The notes under the pieces: generated by a model
The model's database searches: none
Seen by the model: only the letters and a program-made list of their open reading frames with translations
Told to the model about the DNA's origin: nothing
Made by a program: the position numbers and the translations under genes
From: Dastarcus helophoroides
Taxonomy: Eukaryota > Arthropoda > Insecta > Coleoptera > Bothrideridae
Assembly: GCA_028583605.1 (NCBI GenBank)
Contig: CM053328.1
Coordinates: 2,862,896 to 2,926,895, forward strand
Length of the DNA: 64,000 nt
Reading direction: 5' to 3'
Shown: positions 32,161-46,300 of the stretch, one piece after another
Numbering within the stretch: position 1 is the stretch's first letter
How the letters are laid out: each line of letters begins with the position of its first letter

Positions 32161-34204
32161 CTGAAAGATTAAGAGAAGTTTTAAGGATGATTACCCATCA
32201 CGAATAATTGAAAAAAAAACATAGTTTTTGGGTTTTGAAAGTATTCTTTAATTTAATTGATTTTTTTAAATTGATTTTAATTTTAATTGTTATTGTGTTA
32301 TTTCATAACATTCTAAGTTCTAAATCTTGCTTTAAATTTAATTTATTTCGTCACTTTGAACACTATCTTCAATATATTAATAATTTTTAAACAAAAAAAA
32401 GAATAGATTCCAAATGTTTCTCTCTTCAAGAAAAAATTGATCATCAAACAACCAAAAGGTACAAAAAAATATTTTGTTTAAAAAGCGTTTACGATTTTAA
32501 TATACAGAGTGTAACAAACACATAGTACACTTCCCCACTTTATTTTTAATTAATAAAGAACCAATGTTCCAATATGTCCCAAAAATGTACTTATAAAACG
32601 TCAATTTTTGAGATCAGCCTATTTTTGGCGGTTCCGCCAAAAATAATACCAACTTCTGATGCAAAATCCTGTGAATTATTACGTTTTTGGAATATATACA
32701 ATTTTCTGAAAATAATGGCATAAATCAGGACTTTTGAAGTATTTCGTTGGGCGCATTTTATTGGTTTAATTTAGAGTCTAGAGGATCATGCTTCACCCTA
32801 ATTAAACCTAATCTAGCCAACACATTAGCACTACAAATAGTCAAATCACGTCAAAAAAGGTATTTCACTTTTTTTTCACGTGTCGTTATTATTGCCTTAA
32901 AGCTAGTTAACGTCAAATTGTTTTTATTTACTTTTCACAGAGATCTGAATGATCTTAAAATTAATTAAAACCGAATGTTTTGCATTTTTTTCACAACAAT
33001 GTTTGTTCAGTGTAAATAGAGGTAAAGTGTTTGTGATTTCAAAACAACTGTTTTAATAAATTCATATGGTAATTAGCATGACATAAAAAATTAATAGCTT
33101 TTATCAAAATTTTCGAAAACAACATTTTGTCCCAACAAAATGGAATTATTACAGCCCCAAAGGGTAACTGCATTATAGTCGACTCCCGCTAAAACGACTG
33201 GAACTCATTTTAAAGTTTGACTTAACACCTTTTACACGTGCAGCAGCGAAACAGTAGGAAAATTTTAGAAAAAACTGGAAATTTGAAATTTCCAACAATG
33301 TCAAAAATATTACCCATTCTCAATTGTTTTTAAAGTGAGAATTTTAAAGAAATCGAAAATTTGAAAAATCGAAATTTTTAAAAATAGTCGAAGCTACCAA
33401 AAGTAGAAATTTTTATGTGTCGAGATTTTAGAAAAAATAATTTTCAAAATAAATTGGACATTTTAATAAAGACGCAATTTTTAAAAAATTCCAAATTTTT
33501 GAAAAAGTTGACATTTTTAGAAAAGGCGTGATTTTCTAGAAAAAGCGAACTTTTACAGTCAAACTTAAAAATGTTAAATTTTGAAAAAACTCGAAAATTA
33601 AAAAAAAAAGCCCAAAATTTTGAAAAAAATCAAACATGAGGGTGAAACAGTCGAAATTGAAAAAATATCGAAATTTTAATAAGCAGTTAAAATTTCCAAG
33701 AGCAGTTCGAATTTTCAAAAAAAAAAAGGTCGAAATTTTGAAGAAAATATCAACATTGTCAAAAAATTTAAACAAACACTCGAGTTTCTGCCAACATTTT
33801 CAAAAAATTTAAACAAACACTCAAAAAGTAGAAAATATTTTCACAAAAGTTATAATTTTTAGGAACATCGAAATTTTAGAAAATATTAATCGAAATTTAA
33901 AAGAGAAATGTCAAATTATTACAAAAAAAAAAACCGAAATTTTCACACCTAAGTCGAAATTTTTAGAAAAATAACAATTATAGAGTTGAAATTTTGAAAA
34001 AAGTTCTTCTTGCAGTGCCTATTTGCTCCCAATGTTGTCGACTAGCATGACTATTATTACTTTATTATATTATATATTATATTAGAAAAAAAGTTAAAAT
34101 TTTGAAAAAAAAATCAAAAATATGAAGTCCAAATTTTGAAAAAAGTCGAAATTGAAAATATGTCGAAATTTTTATAGAAAATAAAAATGCAAAAATATAA
34201 AATT

Positions 34205-36260
34205 TTAGAAAAAAATTCAAACAAAAGAAAAAATGTTCAAAAAAAGTCGTAATTTTTAGAAAAGTTAAAATTTTGGAAAATATTCCCAAAGTTTCGAAAA
34301 TGCTCCAAATTTCGAAAAAATGTCGCGAAGAAAATGTCAAATTTTCACCAAAAAAAAAAACCGAAATTTATGACAAATTTACACACCGAAATTAAAATTT
34401 TTAGAATAGTCGAAATTCTAGAGTCGAAATTTTCAAAAATATTTCGTTTGAATTTTGAAAAAATCCAAAATTTAAAAAACATAACATTTTGAAAAAATGA
34501 AAAATGTTAAGTCAAAATTTCTAAAAAAAAGGCGGAATTTTTAACGAATTTCGGATTTAAAAAAAAGAGTCGAAATTTCGGAAAATGTTGAAATTTCGGA
34601 GAAGTATTTAAAACAAATTCGAACGCTCTAAAATGTTTTTAAAAGTCGCAATCTTTAGAAATGTGAAAATTTCGAAAAATAAATCTGAGATTCCGAAAAG
34701 CACTCAAAATTTCAAAAGAAGTCGAGATTAAAAAATGTCAAATTTTCATAGAAAATCGAGATTTTCAATAAGCCTGAACACTGAAGTCAAAATTTTTAGA
34801 AAAGTCGACATTTTCAAAAAAAGTTGACCTTTTGAAGCGGTTGATTATTAAACAGAAATATGAACTCCTCATCATTATTTCAAGAAAAAGGTCGAAACTG
34901 AAAACAATTTAGAAAAAAATTCAAACAAACGAAAAAATGTTCAAAAAAAGTCGTAATTTTTAGAAAAGTTGAAATTTTGGAAAATATTCCCAAACTTTCG
35001 AAAATGCTCCAAATTTCGAAAAAATGTCGCGAAGGAAATATTGTCAAATTTTCACAAACAAAAACCCCGAAATTTATGACAAATTTATAGACCGAAGTCG
35101 AAATTTTTAGAATAGTCGAAATTTTCAAAAACACTTCGTTTAAATTTTGAAAAAATCGAAAATTTAAAAAACATAACATTTTGAAAAAATTAAAAATGTT
35201 AAGTCAAAATTTCTAAAAAAAAGGCGGAATTTTTAACGGATTTCGGATTTTAAAAAAAAGACTCGAAATTTCGGAAAATGTTGAAATTTCGGAGAAGTAT
35301 TTAAAACAAATTCGAACGCTCTAAAATGTTTTTAAAAAGTCGCAATCTTTAGAAATGTGGAAATTTCAAAAAATAAATCTGAGATTCCGAAAAGCACTTA
35401 AAATTTCAAAAGAAGTCGAGATTAAAAAATGTCAAATTTTCATAGAAAATCGAGATTTTCAGTAAGCCTACACACTAAAGTCAAAATTTTTAGAAAAGTC
35501 GACATTTTCAAAAAAAGTTGACCTTTTGAAACGGTTGATTATTAAACAGAAATATGAACTCCTCATAATTATTTAAAAAAAAGGTCGAAACTGAAAACAA
35601 TTTAGAAAAAAATTCAAACAAACGAAAAAATGTTCAAAAAAAGTCGTAATTTTTAGAAAAGTTGAAATTTTGGAAAATATTCCCACACTTTCGAAAATGC
35701 TCCAAATTTCGAAAAAATGTCGCGAAGGAAATATTGTCAAATTTTCACAAAAAAAAAAACCCGAAATTTATGACAAATTTATAGACCGAAGTCGAAATTT
35801 TTAGAATAGTCGAAATTTTCAAAAATACTTCGTTTAAATTTTGAAAAAATCGAAAATTTAAAAAACATAACATTTTGAAAAAATTAAAAATGTTAAGTCA
35901 AAATTTCTAAAAAAAAAGGCGGAATTTTTAACGAATTTCGGATTTAAAAAAAAGACTCGAAATGTCGGAAAATGTTGAAATTTCGGAGAAGTATTTAAAA
36001 CAAATTCGAACGCTCTAAAATGTTTTTAAAAAGTCGCAATCTTTAGAAATGTGGAAATTTCGAAATATAAATACGAGATTCCGAATAGCACTCAAAATTT
36101 CAAAAGAAGTCGAGATTAAAAAATGTCAAATTTTCATAGAAAATCGAGATTTTCAATAAGCCTGAACACTGAAGTCAAAATTTTTAGAAAAGTCGACATT
36201 TTCAAAAATAGTTGGCCTTTTGAAATGGTTGAATATTAAACAGAAATATAAACTCTTCAT
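34205..36260. repeat. Three tandem copies of a ~700-bp AT-rich unit
   Basis: Landmarks such as 'aaaaaaagtcgtaattttta', 'gaaaatgctccaaatttcg', 'aggcggaattttta' and 'gaacgctctaaaatg' recur in order with a spacing of about 704 and 693 bp (34245, 34949, 35642). Copies 2 and 3 are more alike than either is to copy 1. Confidence 0.85.
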
Positions 36261-39200
36261 AACTATTTTCAAAAGAAGGTCGAAACTGAAAAGAATTTTG
36301 AAATTTTTGTAGAAAGTCAAAAATTCCAAGAAAGGTTAAAATTAAAAAAAAAATCAAACCTTATTAAAATCGACATTTTCAAAAAATTGGAACTCTTGAA
36401 GAAAAAATAAAATTTTCAAAAAGTAACAATTTTTAGTAAAGTTAAAATTTTGGAAAACCGTTTTAAGACATGGAAAGTACTCAAAATTTTTAAAAAATGT
36501 AGAGATTTAAAATTGGTTAAACTTTGACAAAAAAGCCGAAATTTTGAGTTTACTAGCCCATAGGGTGAAATCCAACTTTTTAGAAAAGTCGAAATTCCAA
36601 AATCGAAATTTTTAAAAAAGTCAAAATTTTAAAAACAGTCAAAATTATAATTTTTTAAAAAAAAGTGGACATTGGAAAATGTAGAAAATTAAAAATTACA
36701 AGATAGAAGATTTTACAAATAAGAGTCGAAACGTTTTGAAAAAAAAAAGTGGAAATTTGTTAAAAATTTCATGAAATAATCCAAAATTTTGACAAAGTAA
36801 ACATTTAAAAAAGTCAAAAATGTGAGTCAAAATTTTCAAAAGGTCGAAATTAGAAAAAATTTGCATTTTTTGAAAATGAGTATTGCATTTTCATAGAGTT
36901 TTCGGGACGTAGAATAAGAATCTGAAAACCAAGCTGAGCTACGACTATCCGTTCGCGAGATACAAGCCTCGAAATTTTCCAAGGTCAAAATTCAAAAGTT
37001 ATTATTTAAGATTTAAAGGTACCCTATCAGCTAGATTTCGTCCCGTAGATTACGAATCCGAAAACCAAATTGGGCTACGACTTCTGGTTTGCAAGATATG
37101 AGAGTTTAAAGTTACCAAAAAAGTTCAACGGGGAGGGGGGGGGGGCTTCTTACAAAACTTGAAAAAAATTGCATTTTTTGAAAATAAGTTTACTGCATTT
37201 TCATAGAGTATTCGGGACGTAGAAAACGAGAAATGTCAAATTTTCACACAAAAAGCTAAAATTTTTGATCACTCGACACACTGAAGTCGAAATTCTAAAG
37301 CGGAAATTTTCATTAAAAGCTAAAATTTTGGAAAAAAGTCGCAATTTAAAAATTTGAAAAATGTCGAGATTTAAAAAAGAAAAATGTCAAATTTTCACAA
37401 AAATGCTGAAATTTTTGATAAGTCTACATACTCAAGTGGAACTTTTTAGAAAAGTTAAAACTTTAGAGCCGAAATTTTCAAAAAAAGTTGAATGTTGAAA
37501 CTTTGAAAAAATTCGAAATTTAAAAAAACACCCGAAATGGAAAAAATGTCGAAATTTTAATAAAAAATTAAAAATTTTAAGAGAAGATTGTAAAAAAAGT
37601 AATAATTTTTAGAAAAGCTAAAATTTTGGAAAATGGACTATAATTTTGAAAATACTCAAAATCTTGTCGAGGTAAAAAAAAAGTAAAAATTTTAGAGTCG
37701 AAAGTTTCAAAAAAAGTCGTAAAACTTTAAAAAATCGGAAAAAAAGTTAAAATTTTGAAAAAAGTAAAAAATATAAGTCGCGATTTAAAAATATAAGTCG
37801 CGATTTAAAAATAAAGTCGAAATTTTAACAGAAAGTTAAAAATTCCAAGAAATAGGATTTTCAAACAAAAAGAGTCGAAATTTTAACAGAAAGTTAAAAA
37901 TTCCAAGAAATAGGATTTTCAAACCAAAAGAGTCGAAATTTTAAAACAAATTTCAAATTCTGAAGAAATGGAAACTTTCTAAAAATTCGAATACTTGAAA
38001 AAAATTTGAAACTGAAAAAAAGGGTAAGATTTTGAAAATATTTAAAATTTAAAAATAAAATGTCGAGATTAAAAAATAACGAAAGATATTGTCGAATTTT
38101 CAAAAAAATAAGTTGAAATTGAAAAAGTCTACACACCGAAGTCGACATTTCTAGAAAAGTGGAAATTTTAGAGTCGAACATTTCAAAAATAATTAAGTCT
38201 TGAAAAAAGAAATTTTGAAAATTTCCATTCTTCAAAAAGGTTCAAATTTTGGAAATAAAAAATAGGAAGTCAGAATTTTCGAATAAAAAAAAAATCTAAA
38301 TTAGAAAAATGTTTAATTTTAACAGAAAGCTAGATTCCGAAATATAGGATTTTCAAACAAAAAGGAGTCGAAAATTTTAAAGAAATTAACATTTGTAAAA
38401 AATTCGAACACTCGAAGAGTAGAAGATAAATTCAAAAAAAATTGTAATTTTTAGAAAACTTGAAATATTGGAAAATGGGGTAAGATTTTGAAAACACTCA
38501 AAATTTCGATAAAATTTCGAGATTTGAAAATGGTTATGTTTTCACATTTTCACAAAAAAAAGCAGACATTTTCGACAAGTCTACACACCGAAGTCGAAAC
38601 TTTTAGAAAAGTCGAAATTCTAGAGTCGAAATTTTCAGAAAAGTTCAAATTTTGGAAATAATTAAAAATATGAGTTCAGAATTTTCAAAAACTAAAGTCA
38701 AAATTTCAACAGAAAATTAAAAACTCCAAGAGATAAGATTTTCAAAAAAAATTCAAAATTTTGAAGAAATGGACATTTTCGAAAAATTCGAACACTTGAA
38801 GAATAGAAATAGTTTCAACAAAGCCGAAATTTTTAGAAAACTTGATATTTTGGAAAATAGTGCAAAATTCTGAAAATACTCAAAATTAAAAATTAATGTC
38901 AATATTTAAAAAAAAAACGAAAAATGTCACTAAAACAGTTTAAATTTAAAGTCGACACACTTCGTCGTAATTTTTAGAAAAATCTAAATTTCAAAGTTAG
39001 AATTTCCAAAAAAAAATAATTTTGAAAAAATCGCAAATATTCATAAAATTCGAAATTTTAAAAATAGTGAAAATTTTGAAAAGGTCAAAAATATGTCAAA
39101 ATTTTCAAAATTGGAAAAATATCGAAGAGAAATAAAATTTTTCAAAAAGTCGAATTTTGATAAAATATCATATTTTCGAAGAAATGGAAGTTTTGGAAAA

Positions 39201-40811
39201 ATTCGAACATTTGAAGAAATGAAAAAATTTGCAAAATAATATTAAAGTTTCGAAAATACTCAAAATTTTGAAAAATTATCGACGATTTTTTATAAAAGGT
39301 CGAGAAAAGTTGTTAAATTTTTACAAAAAACAGCCGAAATTTTGGATAAATTTACACACTGAAGTCGAAACTTCTAAAAAAGTCGAAATTTTAAAGTTGA
39401 AACATTTTAGAGTCAAAACAATTAAATCTTGAAAAAAGCTGAAAATTTCGAAATTTTCGAAAAAAGCCGAAATTGGAACAATGTCTAAATTTTAACGAAA
39501 AGTTAAAAATTTAAAAGTAGATTCTCAGAGCCGAAATTTTGAAAAAAAAAAATTAATGTCAAGATTTTGAAAAAAATGAACACTTTCAAAATATTCGCAC
39601 ACTTGAAAATAAGAAAATACATATCTCAAAAAAGTTATAATTTTTGAAAAAGTTAAACTTTTGGAAACTAATCTTAAAATTTCGAAAGTACTCGAAATTT
39701 TGAAAAAATGCCGATCGACATTTTTTCTTTGTTAAGAAAAATGTCAAATTTTCACAAAAAAAAAACAAAAATGTTCGATACATCTACACATTGAGAAACC
39801 CGAAAATTATCAGAAGAGTCAAAATTTTCAAAAAAAAACCAAATTTTGAAGCCAGAAAATTTGAAAAAAGCTTGAATAATTGAAATTTCGAAAATATTAA
39901 TCTTAACATTTAAAACGAAATCGAAATTTAGAAAAATCGGCGTTTTCAAAAAGTCGAAAATTTGAAAAATTATGAAAAAAGTTGTAATATAAAAAAAAGT
40001 CGAGAATTTCAAAAAAAACCTACAAGGACGAAGAAATTTTGAAAGTCAAAGTTTTCAAAAGAGTGAAGACTTTGAAAATTCGAAATTCTGCTAAAGATCA
40101 AAAAATCTTGAAATTTCGATAAAAAATAGAAATTTTGAAACGTTTAAAATTTCGAAACGAAATCGAAATTTTGAAAACATTCAACTTTTAAAAAAAATTG
40201 ACATTTTTCGAAACAAAGTAAGATTTTTGAGTGGAAATTTTGAACAAACGTCGAAAAAAGGTCAAGAGTTTCAAAAGAACCGTTGGAAAAATCCAAATTT
40301 TGCAAAATTGAAATCTTCAATAAAAAAATCGAAAATTTCAAAAAGGTAGGAATTTTGGAAAAAGTCGAGATTTAAAAAGTAGAAATTTTTAGAAGAACGC
40401 AAAGTTCGACATTTTGAACAAAAAAAATCGAAATGTTGGAAAGAGAAAATTCAATCACAGTTTAAAGAACGGTTGAAACTTCGACAAAAAAGTTGAGATT
40501 TCAAATTAATATTCAACATTTTCAGCTTCCTAAAAGTTACCCTTTAAAGTCAAAATTTCCAGAAAAGAGTACGTAAACGTGCTGAAATTTCACAAAAAAA
40601 TATTGAGACGAAAGTTTAAAAACAGTTGAACAAATTTAACTTGGAATTTTCAATATTTTTGCTTAAAACTTCGAATTTTAAAATCAGAATTTCTGTGACA
40701 ATGAAAATTTCTCTAACAGACAAAATTTCTAACTTTTTTTCATACCTCTTGGCATTTTATTCAAAATTTCAAGTTTATTTTGGAATTTCTGTTTATTTTC
40801 TTAAAGCTATT

Positions 40812-41010
40812 GAAATACAAATCTATTCCCTGAAACCAAGAAAGATTAAAAAATACAAGAGAGACATCCCTCTGTAGATGATAGCTTGACTATCGAAACG
40901 CGTTAGCCAACAACCTTTGTTGTGTTTTTTAATCTTTCTTGGTTCCAGGGGACAAGATTTGTATTTCAATTTTTGAAGATAACCAAGGACCAGTTCGTTC
41001 CACCAAAATT
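40812..41010 (+). repeat. Hammerhead-like repeat with short inverted partner
   Basis: An inverted body fragment (about 40812-40862) faces a plus-strand unit. That unit has the head CTGTAGA (from 40872, one core base altered), a stem II GATAGC-TTG-ACTATC, GAAA and ACGCGT, and a full body ending 'cgttccaccaaaa'. The flanks share TTCTTAAA with mismatches around it, a weak candidate for a target duplication. Confidence 0.75.
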
Positions 41011-42263
41011 CTTAAAACTGCGACGAAAATTCAAGTCTAATCCCAGGAAAAATGCGCTGAAGGATGATTTTTAGAATGTTCAAGAAAAAAAAGATACCTG
41101 GTGTTTAAAATTAAAATTTTAACTCTTAATGTAAAAATCTCGAGTTTAACACTGACATGTACAATTTAAAATCGAAAAAATTGGGATTTCTGCTTAAAAA
41201 AAATTGGCTGAAATTAACTATAAAGACGAAATTTTAAGAAGAACTTCGAAATAATTTAAAGTAATTTTTGTTTCGTTTGATTCAATTTTAATATTGATTC
41301 GATATAAGACTAGACAACAACAATCATGCTGAATTTTTAATTTCATAATTACGATTGGATACATTCAATTTATTTGATCTTCGTCATTAATTCTAATTAC
41401 GGTCATAACAACAAATTCTAGTAAACACAGAGTAATAATAATAATTGAACAATGTTCAACAGTACTCAGAAGATACATTGTTAAAGTTCATTTAGTTTAA
41501 AATTTAAAAAATATGTTTGTATTTTGATAAATAAATTCAAAACAAAATAAACAAGTTTATTTTTATACATTTATTATCGTAGATGCATACACCTGAATGT
41601 ACGATTGAAGCATTGATCAAAAATGTAAAAAATATACAGGAATAGAACCAAATAAAGTTGTTATTATGACCAGGCTACAAGTACTCAAGAACTGAATTTT
41701 CATGCACTCGGATTTTGAATTTAATTAATTCTTGAGCAGCCGAAGTATGTACGTTAACACGTATCCAGAAAACGACTTCTTGCTTATGTATTAAATATCA
41801 CAGTTTCCATTATATTATGCATTTACGCAAATGGAAATCTAACACTGAATGTATCCAAAAGTTACGTGGTTCCCAATATTTTGGTTGATTTAATCAACGG
41901 TGGATATACAGATAATACGGCACATAAAAGTTAACTGTAATAAAATTTTATTGCTTTTCAAAATGCCGACACATTTTTAATTTTTAAAAGTTAGTCTATT
42001 TTCTATATATATTATTATTTACATCACTGTTTACTTTTTACATCTACAAAGACTAAAAGAAAGTGGTAACCTACAAAAAAGGATGTGTTCCATATAATAT
42101 GCAAATGTAAAAAACACATAGGAAGATTATTGAACAACGACCTTCTACGTCTACAAAAATTAAAGGACAACACTCGCACAAGATTTTAATTAAGAAAAAA
42201 TCAGGCCAAGGTGATGATTTTGGCTTGGCAAGGTAAAAAAAATACATGCTACACACAACTCAC

Positions 42264-42378
42264 CTTTGCACGCCGATATTAGAAAATAACCGCTTTCGGT
42301 AACTGAACTGAAGTCCAAATGAACGACTGGTCGAGTGTGTCCACTACATGTTAATGGGGTTTGTCTTAAATTTGCCAT
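42264..42378 (-). CDS. Strap: STRAP exon 1 (start codon)
   Basis: The ATG at 42378 opens MANLRQTPLTCSGHTRPVVHLDFSSVTESGYFLISACK. This is the family's N-terminus almost residue for residue (human begins MAMRQTPLTCSGHTRPVV). The exon ends one base into the Asp codon at donor GTGAGT. Sequence context and homology fix the start. The 5' UTR and promoter should lie just above 42378; I see no TATA box there. Confidence 0.95.
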
Positions 42379-43319
42379 TTTCAGGTCACAGTTTTAAATA
42401 ACCACCACATACATTCGAGTTCAGCGATGAACTGAATTTTGTTGACAGACCGTCTGACGTTTTAATGCGTGATTGTACTTGCGACAGTCGTACCAACGGA
42501 AAATGGATGGCCTTAGCCGGCGTTAGTCTAACCAGTCTGGTCTAGTCCAAATGACATTACAAGTTTATTATTTTTCTGCAAATTTTTAGTAATGAAAGTT
42601 GACAATACTTCAAAACATTTTTTGAATATGACATTTTAAATTACGATATCACCTTGATACCTGAACTTGAAGCTCCTCTAATTTTAGATAAATATGCACT
42701 GAACTTCTAATTTTGTAGTGGTACTAGAACTATTAATATTTAGGCGTGGCAACGCTGATTATTGTAGTTCTATGTTCTTAAAATCCTACCCAAATATCAT
42801 TAAAATGTTTGATTTGTTATCGGTTGTTTTGAAAGTGATTTTTTTATATTTGAGGTCAATTTCCACTGAAACTTATTAAATTGTTAGTAATTGTGGTAAA
42901 AATAAAATGGAAAATATGTAGTTCGATTATTTCTGCCAAACAATCCCTAAAATATAGGCAACACATTAAAACGGTTTACACGTGAAGCCACCTTTAGTCC
43001 TGGTAACTGATTTGTTTCATTTTTGGATCCTTATTGACTCGTAGCAAGGCGTAGAAAGGATTACAATTGAAAATAATAAAAATTTCAGAAACAGCGCCTA
43101 GTTTCACGGAATTTTTCTCTCGAAATTAGGACTTTTATTTCGAAATTTCGACTTTAAACATGATATATCGCCTTTTTCTCGAAATTTCGATTCTAATCTC
43201 GGAATTTAGAGTTTAAACTTGAAACTGGACTTTTTTTCCCTAAATTCCGATGTTAAATTAGAAATATCGACTTTATCCTTAAAATTTGGGCTTTAACCTA
43301 GAATTTTGAACTTTTTCTC
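42379..43319. other. STRAP upstream region
   Basis: Looks unique to about 43060 and is the probable promoter area, with several short CG-containing words around 42420-42540 (for example 'ccgtctgacgttttaatgcg'). After that AAATTTCGAC-type repeats begin. No second gene is seen. Confidence 0.4.
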
Positions 43320-46300
43320 AAAATTTCTATACTCTATGGTTTAGTGAGGCAGTGCGTTCCACCGTACCCCTTTCAAAATAATGTCAACGGTTGGCAGTGG
43401 GGTGCGTTCAGTATTTTCTATTTTTAATTACCAAAATTTCGACGGTTTTTTTGAAATTTCGACTGTTTCCATAAAATTTTGACTGCTTTCTTGAAATTTC
43501 GACTTTAATTCTCGACATTTCGAATTTAACGTCGAAATTTCAACTTTTTTCTCAACATTTCTATAATCTATGGTTCCGTTAGGCAGATGACAGTTGCGTC
43601 CCATTACACTTCATTCAAAACGTTATTGAAAGTTGGCAGTAGAGTGCGTTCATTATTTTCAATTATTAATTACTAAAATGCTGACTGTTCTTTTGATATT
43701 TCGACTGTTTAATTAAAATTTCGACTTTTTCCTTAAAAATTCGACTTTAAATCTTCGAGTAAATCGAGTTTTGTCAAAATTTCGACTTTTTTCTCGATAT
43801 TTCTATTATCTATGGTTCAATTAGGCAGATGACAGTTGCCTTCCACTACTCCCCTTTACCGATAATATTATCGGTTGGCAGTAGCGTGCGTTCAGTATTT
43901 TCTATTATTAATTACTAAAATTTTGATTGTTTATTTGATATTTCGACTGTTTTCTTAAAATTTCGACTGTTTTCTTAAAATTTCGACTGTTTTCTTAAAA
44001 TTTCGAATATTTTCTCGACATTTCTACATTCTATGGTTCAGTTGGACAGATGACAGTTGCGTCCCACTACACCTAATTCAAAACAATATTGATAGTTGGC
44101 AGTAGAGTGCGTTCAGTATTTTCGCTTATTAATTACTAAAATGCTGACTGTTCTTTTGATATTTCGACTGTTTTCTTAAAATTTCGACTGTTTTCTTAAA
44201 ATTTCGACTGTTTTCTTAAAATTTCGACTGTTTTCTTAAAATTTCGACTGTTTTCTTAAAATTTCGACTCTTTTCTCGACCTTTCTATGATCTATGGTTC
44301 AGTTAGATAGATGACAGTTGCGTCCCACTACACCTCATTCAAAACAATACTGACCGTTGGCAGTAGAGTGCGTTCAGTATTTTCTATTATTAATTACTAA
44401 AATTTTGACTGTTCTTTTGATATTTCGACTGTTTTCTTAAAATTTCGACTGTTTTCTTAAAATTTCGACTGTTTTCTTAAAATTTCGACTGTTTTCTTAA
44501 AATTTCGACTGTTTTCTCGACATTTCTATAATCTATGGTTCAATTAGGCAGATGACAGTTGCGTCCCACTACTCCCCTTTCCAGATAATATTGTCGGTTG
44601 GCAGTAGGGTGCGTTCAGTATTTTCTATTATTAATTACTAAAATTTTGACTGTTTTTTATATTTCGTCTGTTTTCTTAAAATTTCGACTTTTTTCTCGAC
44701 ATTTCTATAATCTATGGTTCAATTAGGCAGATGACAGTTGCCTTCCACTACTCCCCCTTTACCGATAATATTATCGGTTGGCAGTAGCGTGCGTTCAGTA
44801 TTTTCTATTATTAATTACTAAAATGCTGACTGTTCTTTTGATATTTCGACTGTTTTCTTAAAATTTCGACTGTTTTCTTAAAATTTCGACTGTTTTCTTA
44901 AAATTTCGACTGTTTTCTTAAAATTTCGACTGTTTTCTTAAAATTTCGACTTTTTTCTCGACATTTCTATAATCTATGGTTCAATTAGGCAGATGACAGT
45001 TGCGTCCCACTACTCCCCTTTCCAGATAATATTGTCGGTTGGCAGTAGGGTGCGTTCAGTATTTTCTATTATTAATTACTAAAATGCTGACTGTTCTTTT
45101 GATATTTCGACTGTTTTCTTAAAATTTCGACTGTTTTCTTAAAATTTCGACTGTTTTCTTAAAATTTCGACTGTTTTCTTAAAATTTCGACTGTTTTCTT
45201 AAAATGTCGACTCTTTTCTCGACATTTCTATAATCTATGGTTCAGTTAGGCAGATGACAGTTGCGTCCCATTACACTTCATTCAAAAACGTATTGAAAGT
45301 TGGCAGTAGAGTGCGTTCAGTATTTTCTATTATTAATTACTAAAATGCTGACTGTTCTTTTGATATTTCGACTGTTTTCTTAAAATTTCGACTGTTTTCT
45401 TAAAATTTCGACTGTTTTCTTAAAATTTCGACTGTTTTCTTAAAATTTCGACTGTTTTCTTAAAATTTCGACTGTTTTCTTAAAATTTCGACTGTTTTCT
45501 TAAAATTTCGACTGTTTTCTTAAAATTTCGACTGTTTTCTTAAAATTTCGACTGTTTTCTTAAAATTTCGACTGTTTTCTTAAAATTTCGACTGTTTTCT
45601 TAAAATTTCGACTTTTTTCTCGACATTTCTATAATCTATGGTTCAATTAGGCAGATGACAGTTGCGTCCCATTACACTTCATTCAAAAACGTATTGAAAG
45701 TTGGCAGTAGAGTGCGTTCAGTATTTTCTATTATTAATTACTAAAATGCTGACTGTTCTTTTGATATTTCGACTGTTTTCTTAAAATTTCGACTTTTTTC
45801 TCGACATTTCTATAATCTATGGTTCAATTAGGCAGATGACAGTTGCGTCCCATTACACTTCATTCAAAAACGTATTGAAAGTTGGCAGTAGAGTGCGTTC
45901 AGTATTTTCTATTATTAATTACTAAAATGCTGACTGTTCTTTTGATATTTCGACTGTTTTCTTAAAATTTCGACTGTTTTCTTAAAATTTCGACTGTTTT
46001 CTTAAAATTTCGACTGTTTTCTTAAAATTTCGACTGTTTTCTTAAAATTTCGACTGTTTTCTTAAAATTTCGACTGTTTTCTTAAAATTTCGACTGTTTT
46101 CTTAAAATTTCGACTGTTTTCTTAAAATTTCGACTGTTTTCTTAAAATTTCGACTGTTTTCTTAAAATTTCGACTGTTTTCTTAAAATTTCGACTGTTTT
46201 CTTAAAATTTCGACTGTTTTCTTAAAATTTCGACTTTTTTCTCGACATTTCTATAATCTATGGTTCAATTAGGCAGATGACAGTTGCGTCCCATTACACT

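Larger units (their letters stand above)
32161..42263 (-). other. STRAP intron 1 (10.1 kb, AT-rich repeats)
   Basis: The donor GTGAGT follows exon 1, with the acceptor at 32161. 32490-33200 looks unique and includes the palindrome TTTTTGGCGG/CCGCCAAAAA near 32631. 33260-40600 is purine-rich degenerate repeat on the plus strand (GTCGAAATTTT variants), including a ~700-bp triplication. 40812-41010 holds a hammerhead-like repeat. 41030-42060 appears mostly unique. No other gene is seen. Confidence 0.85.
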
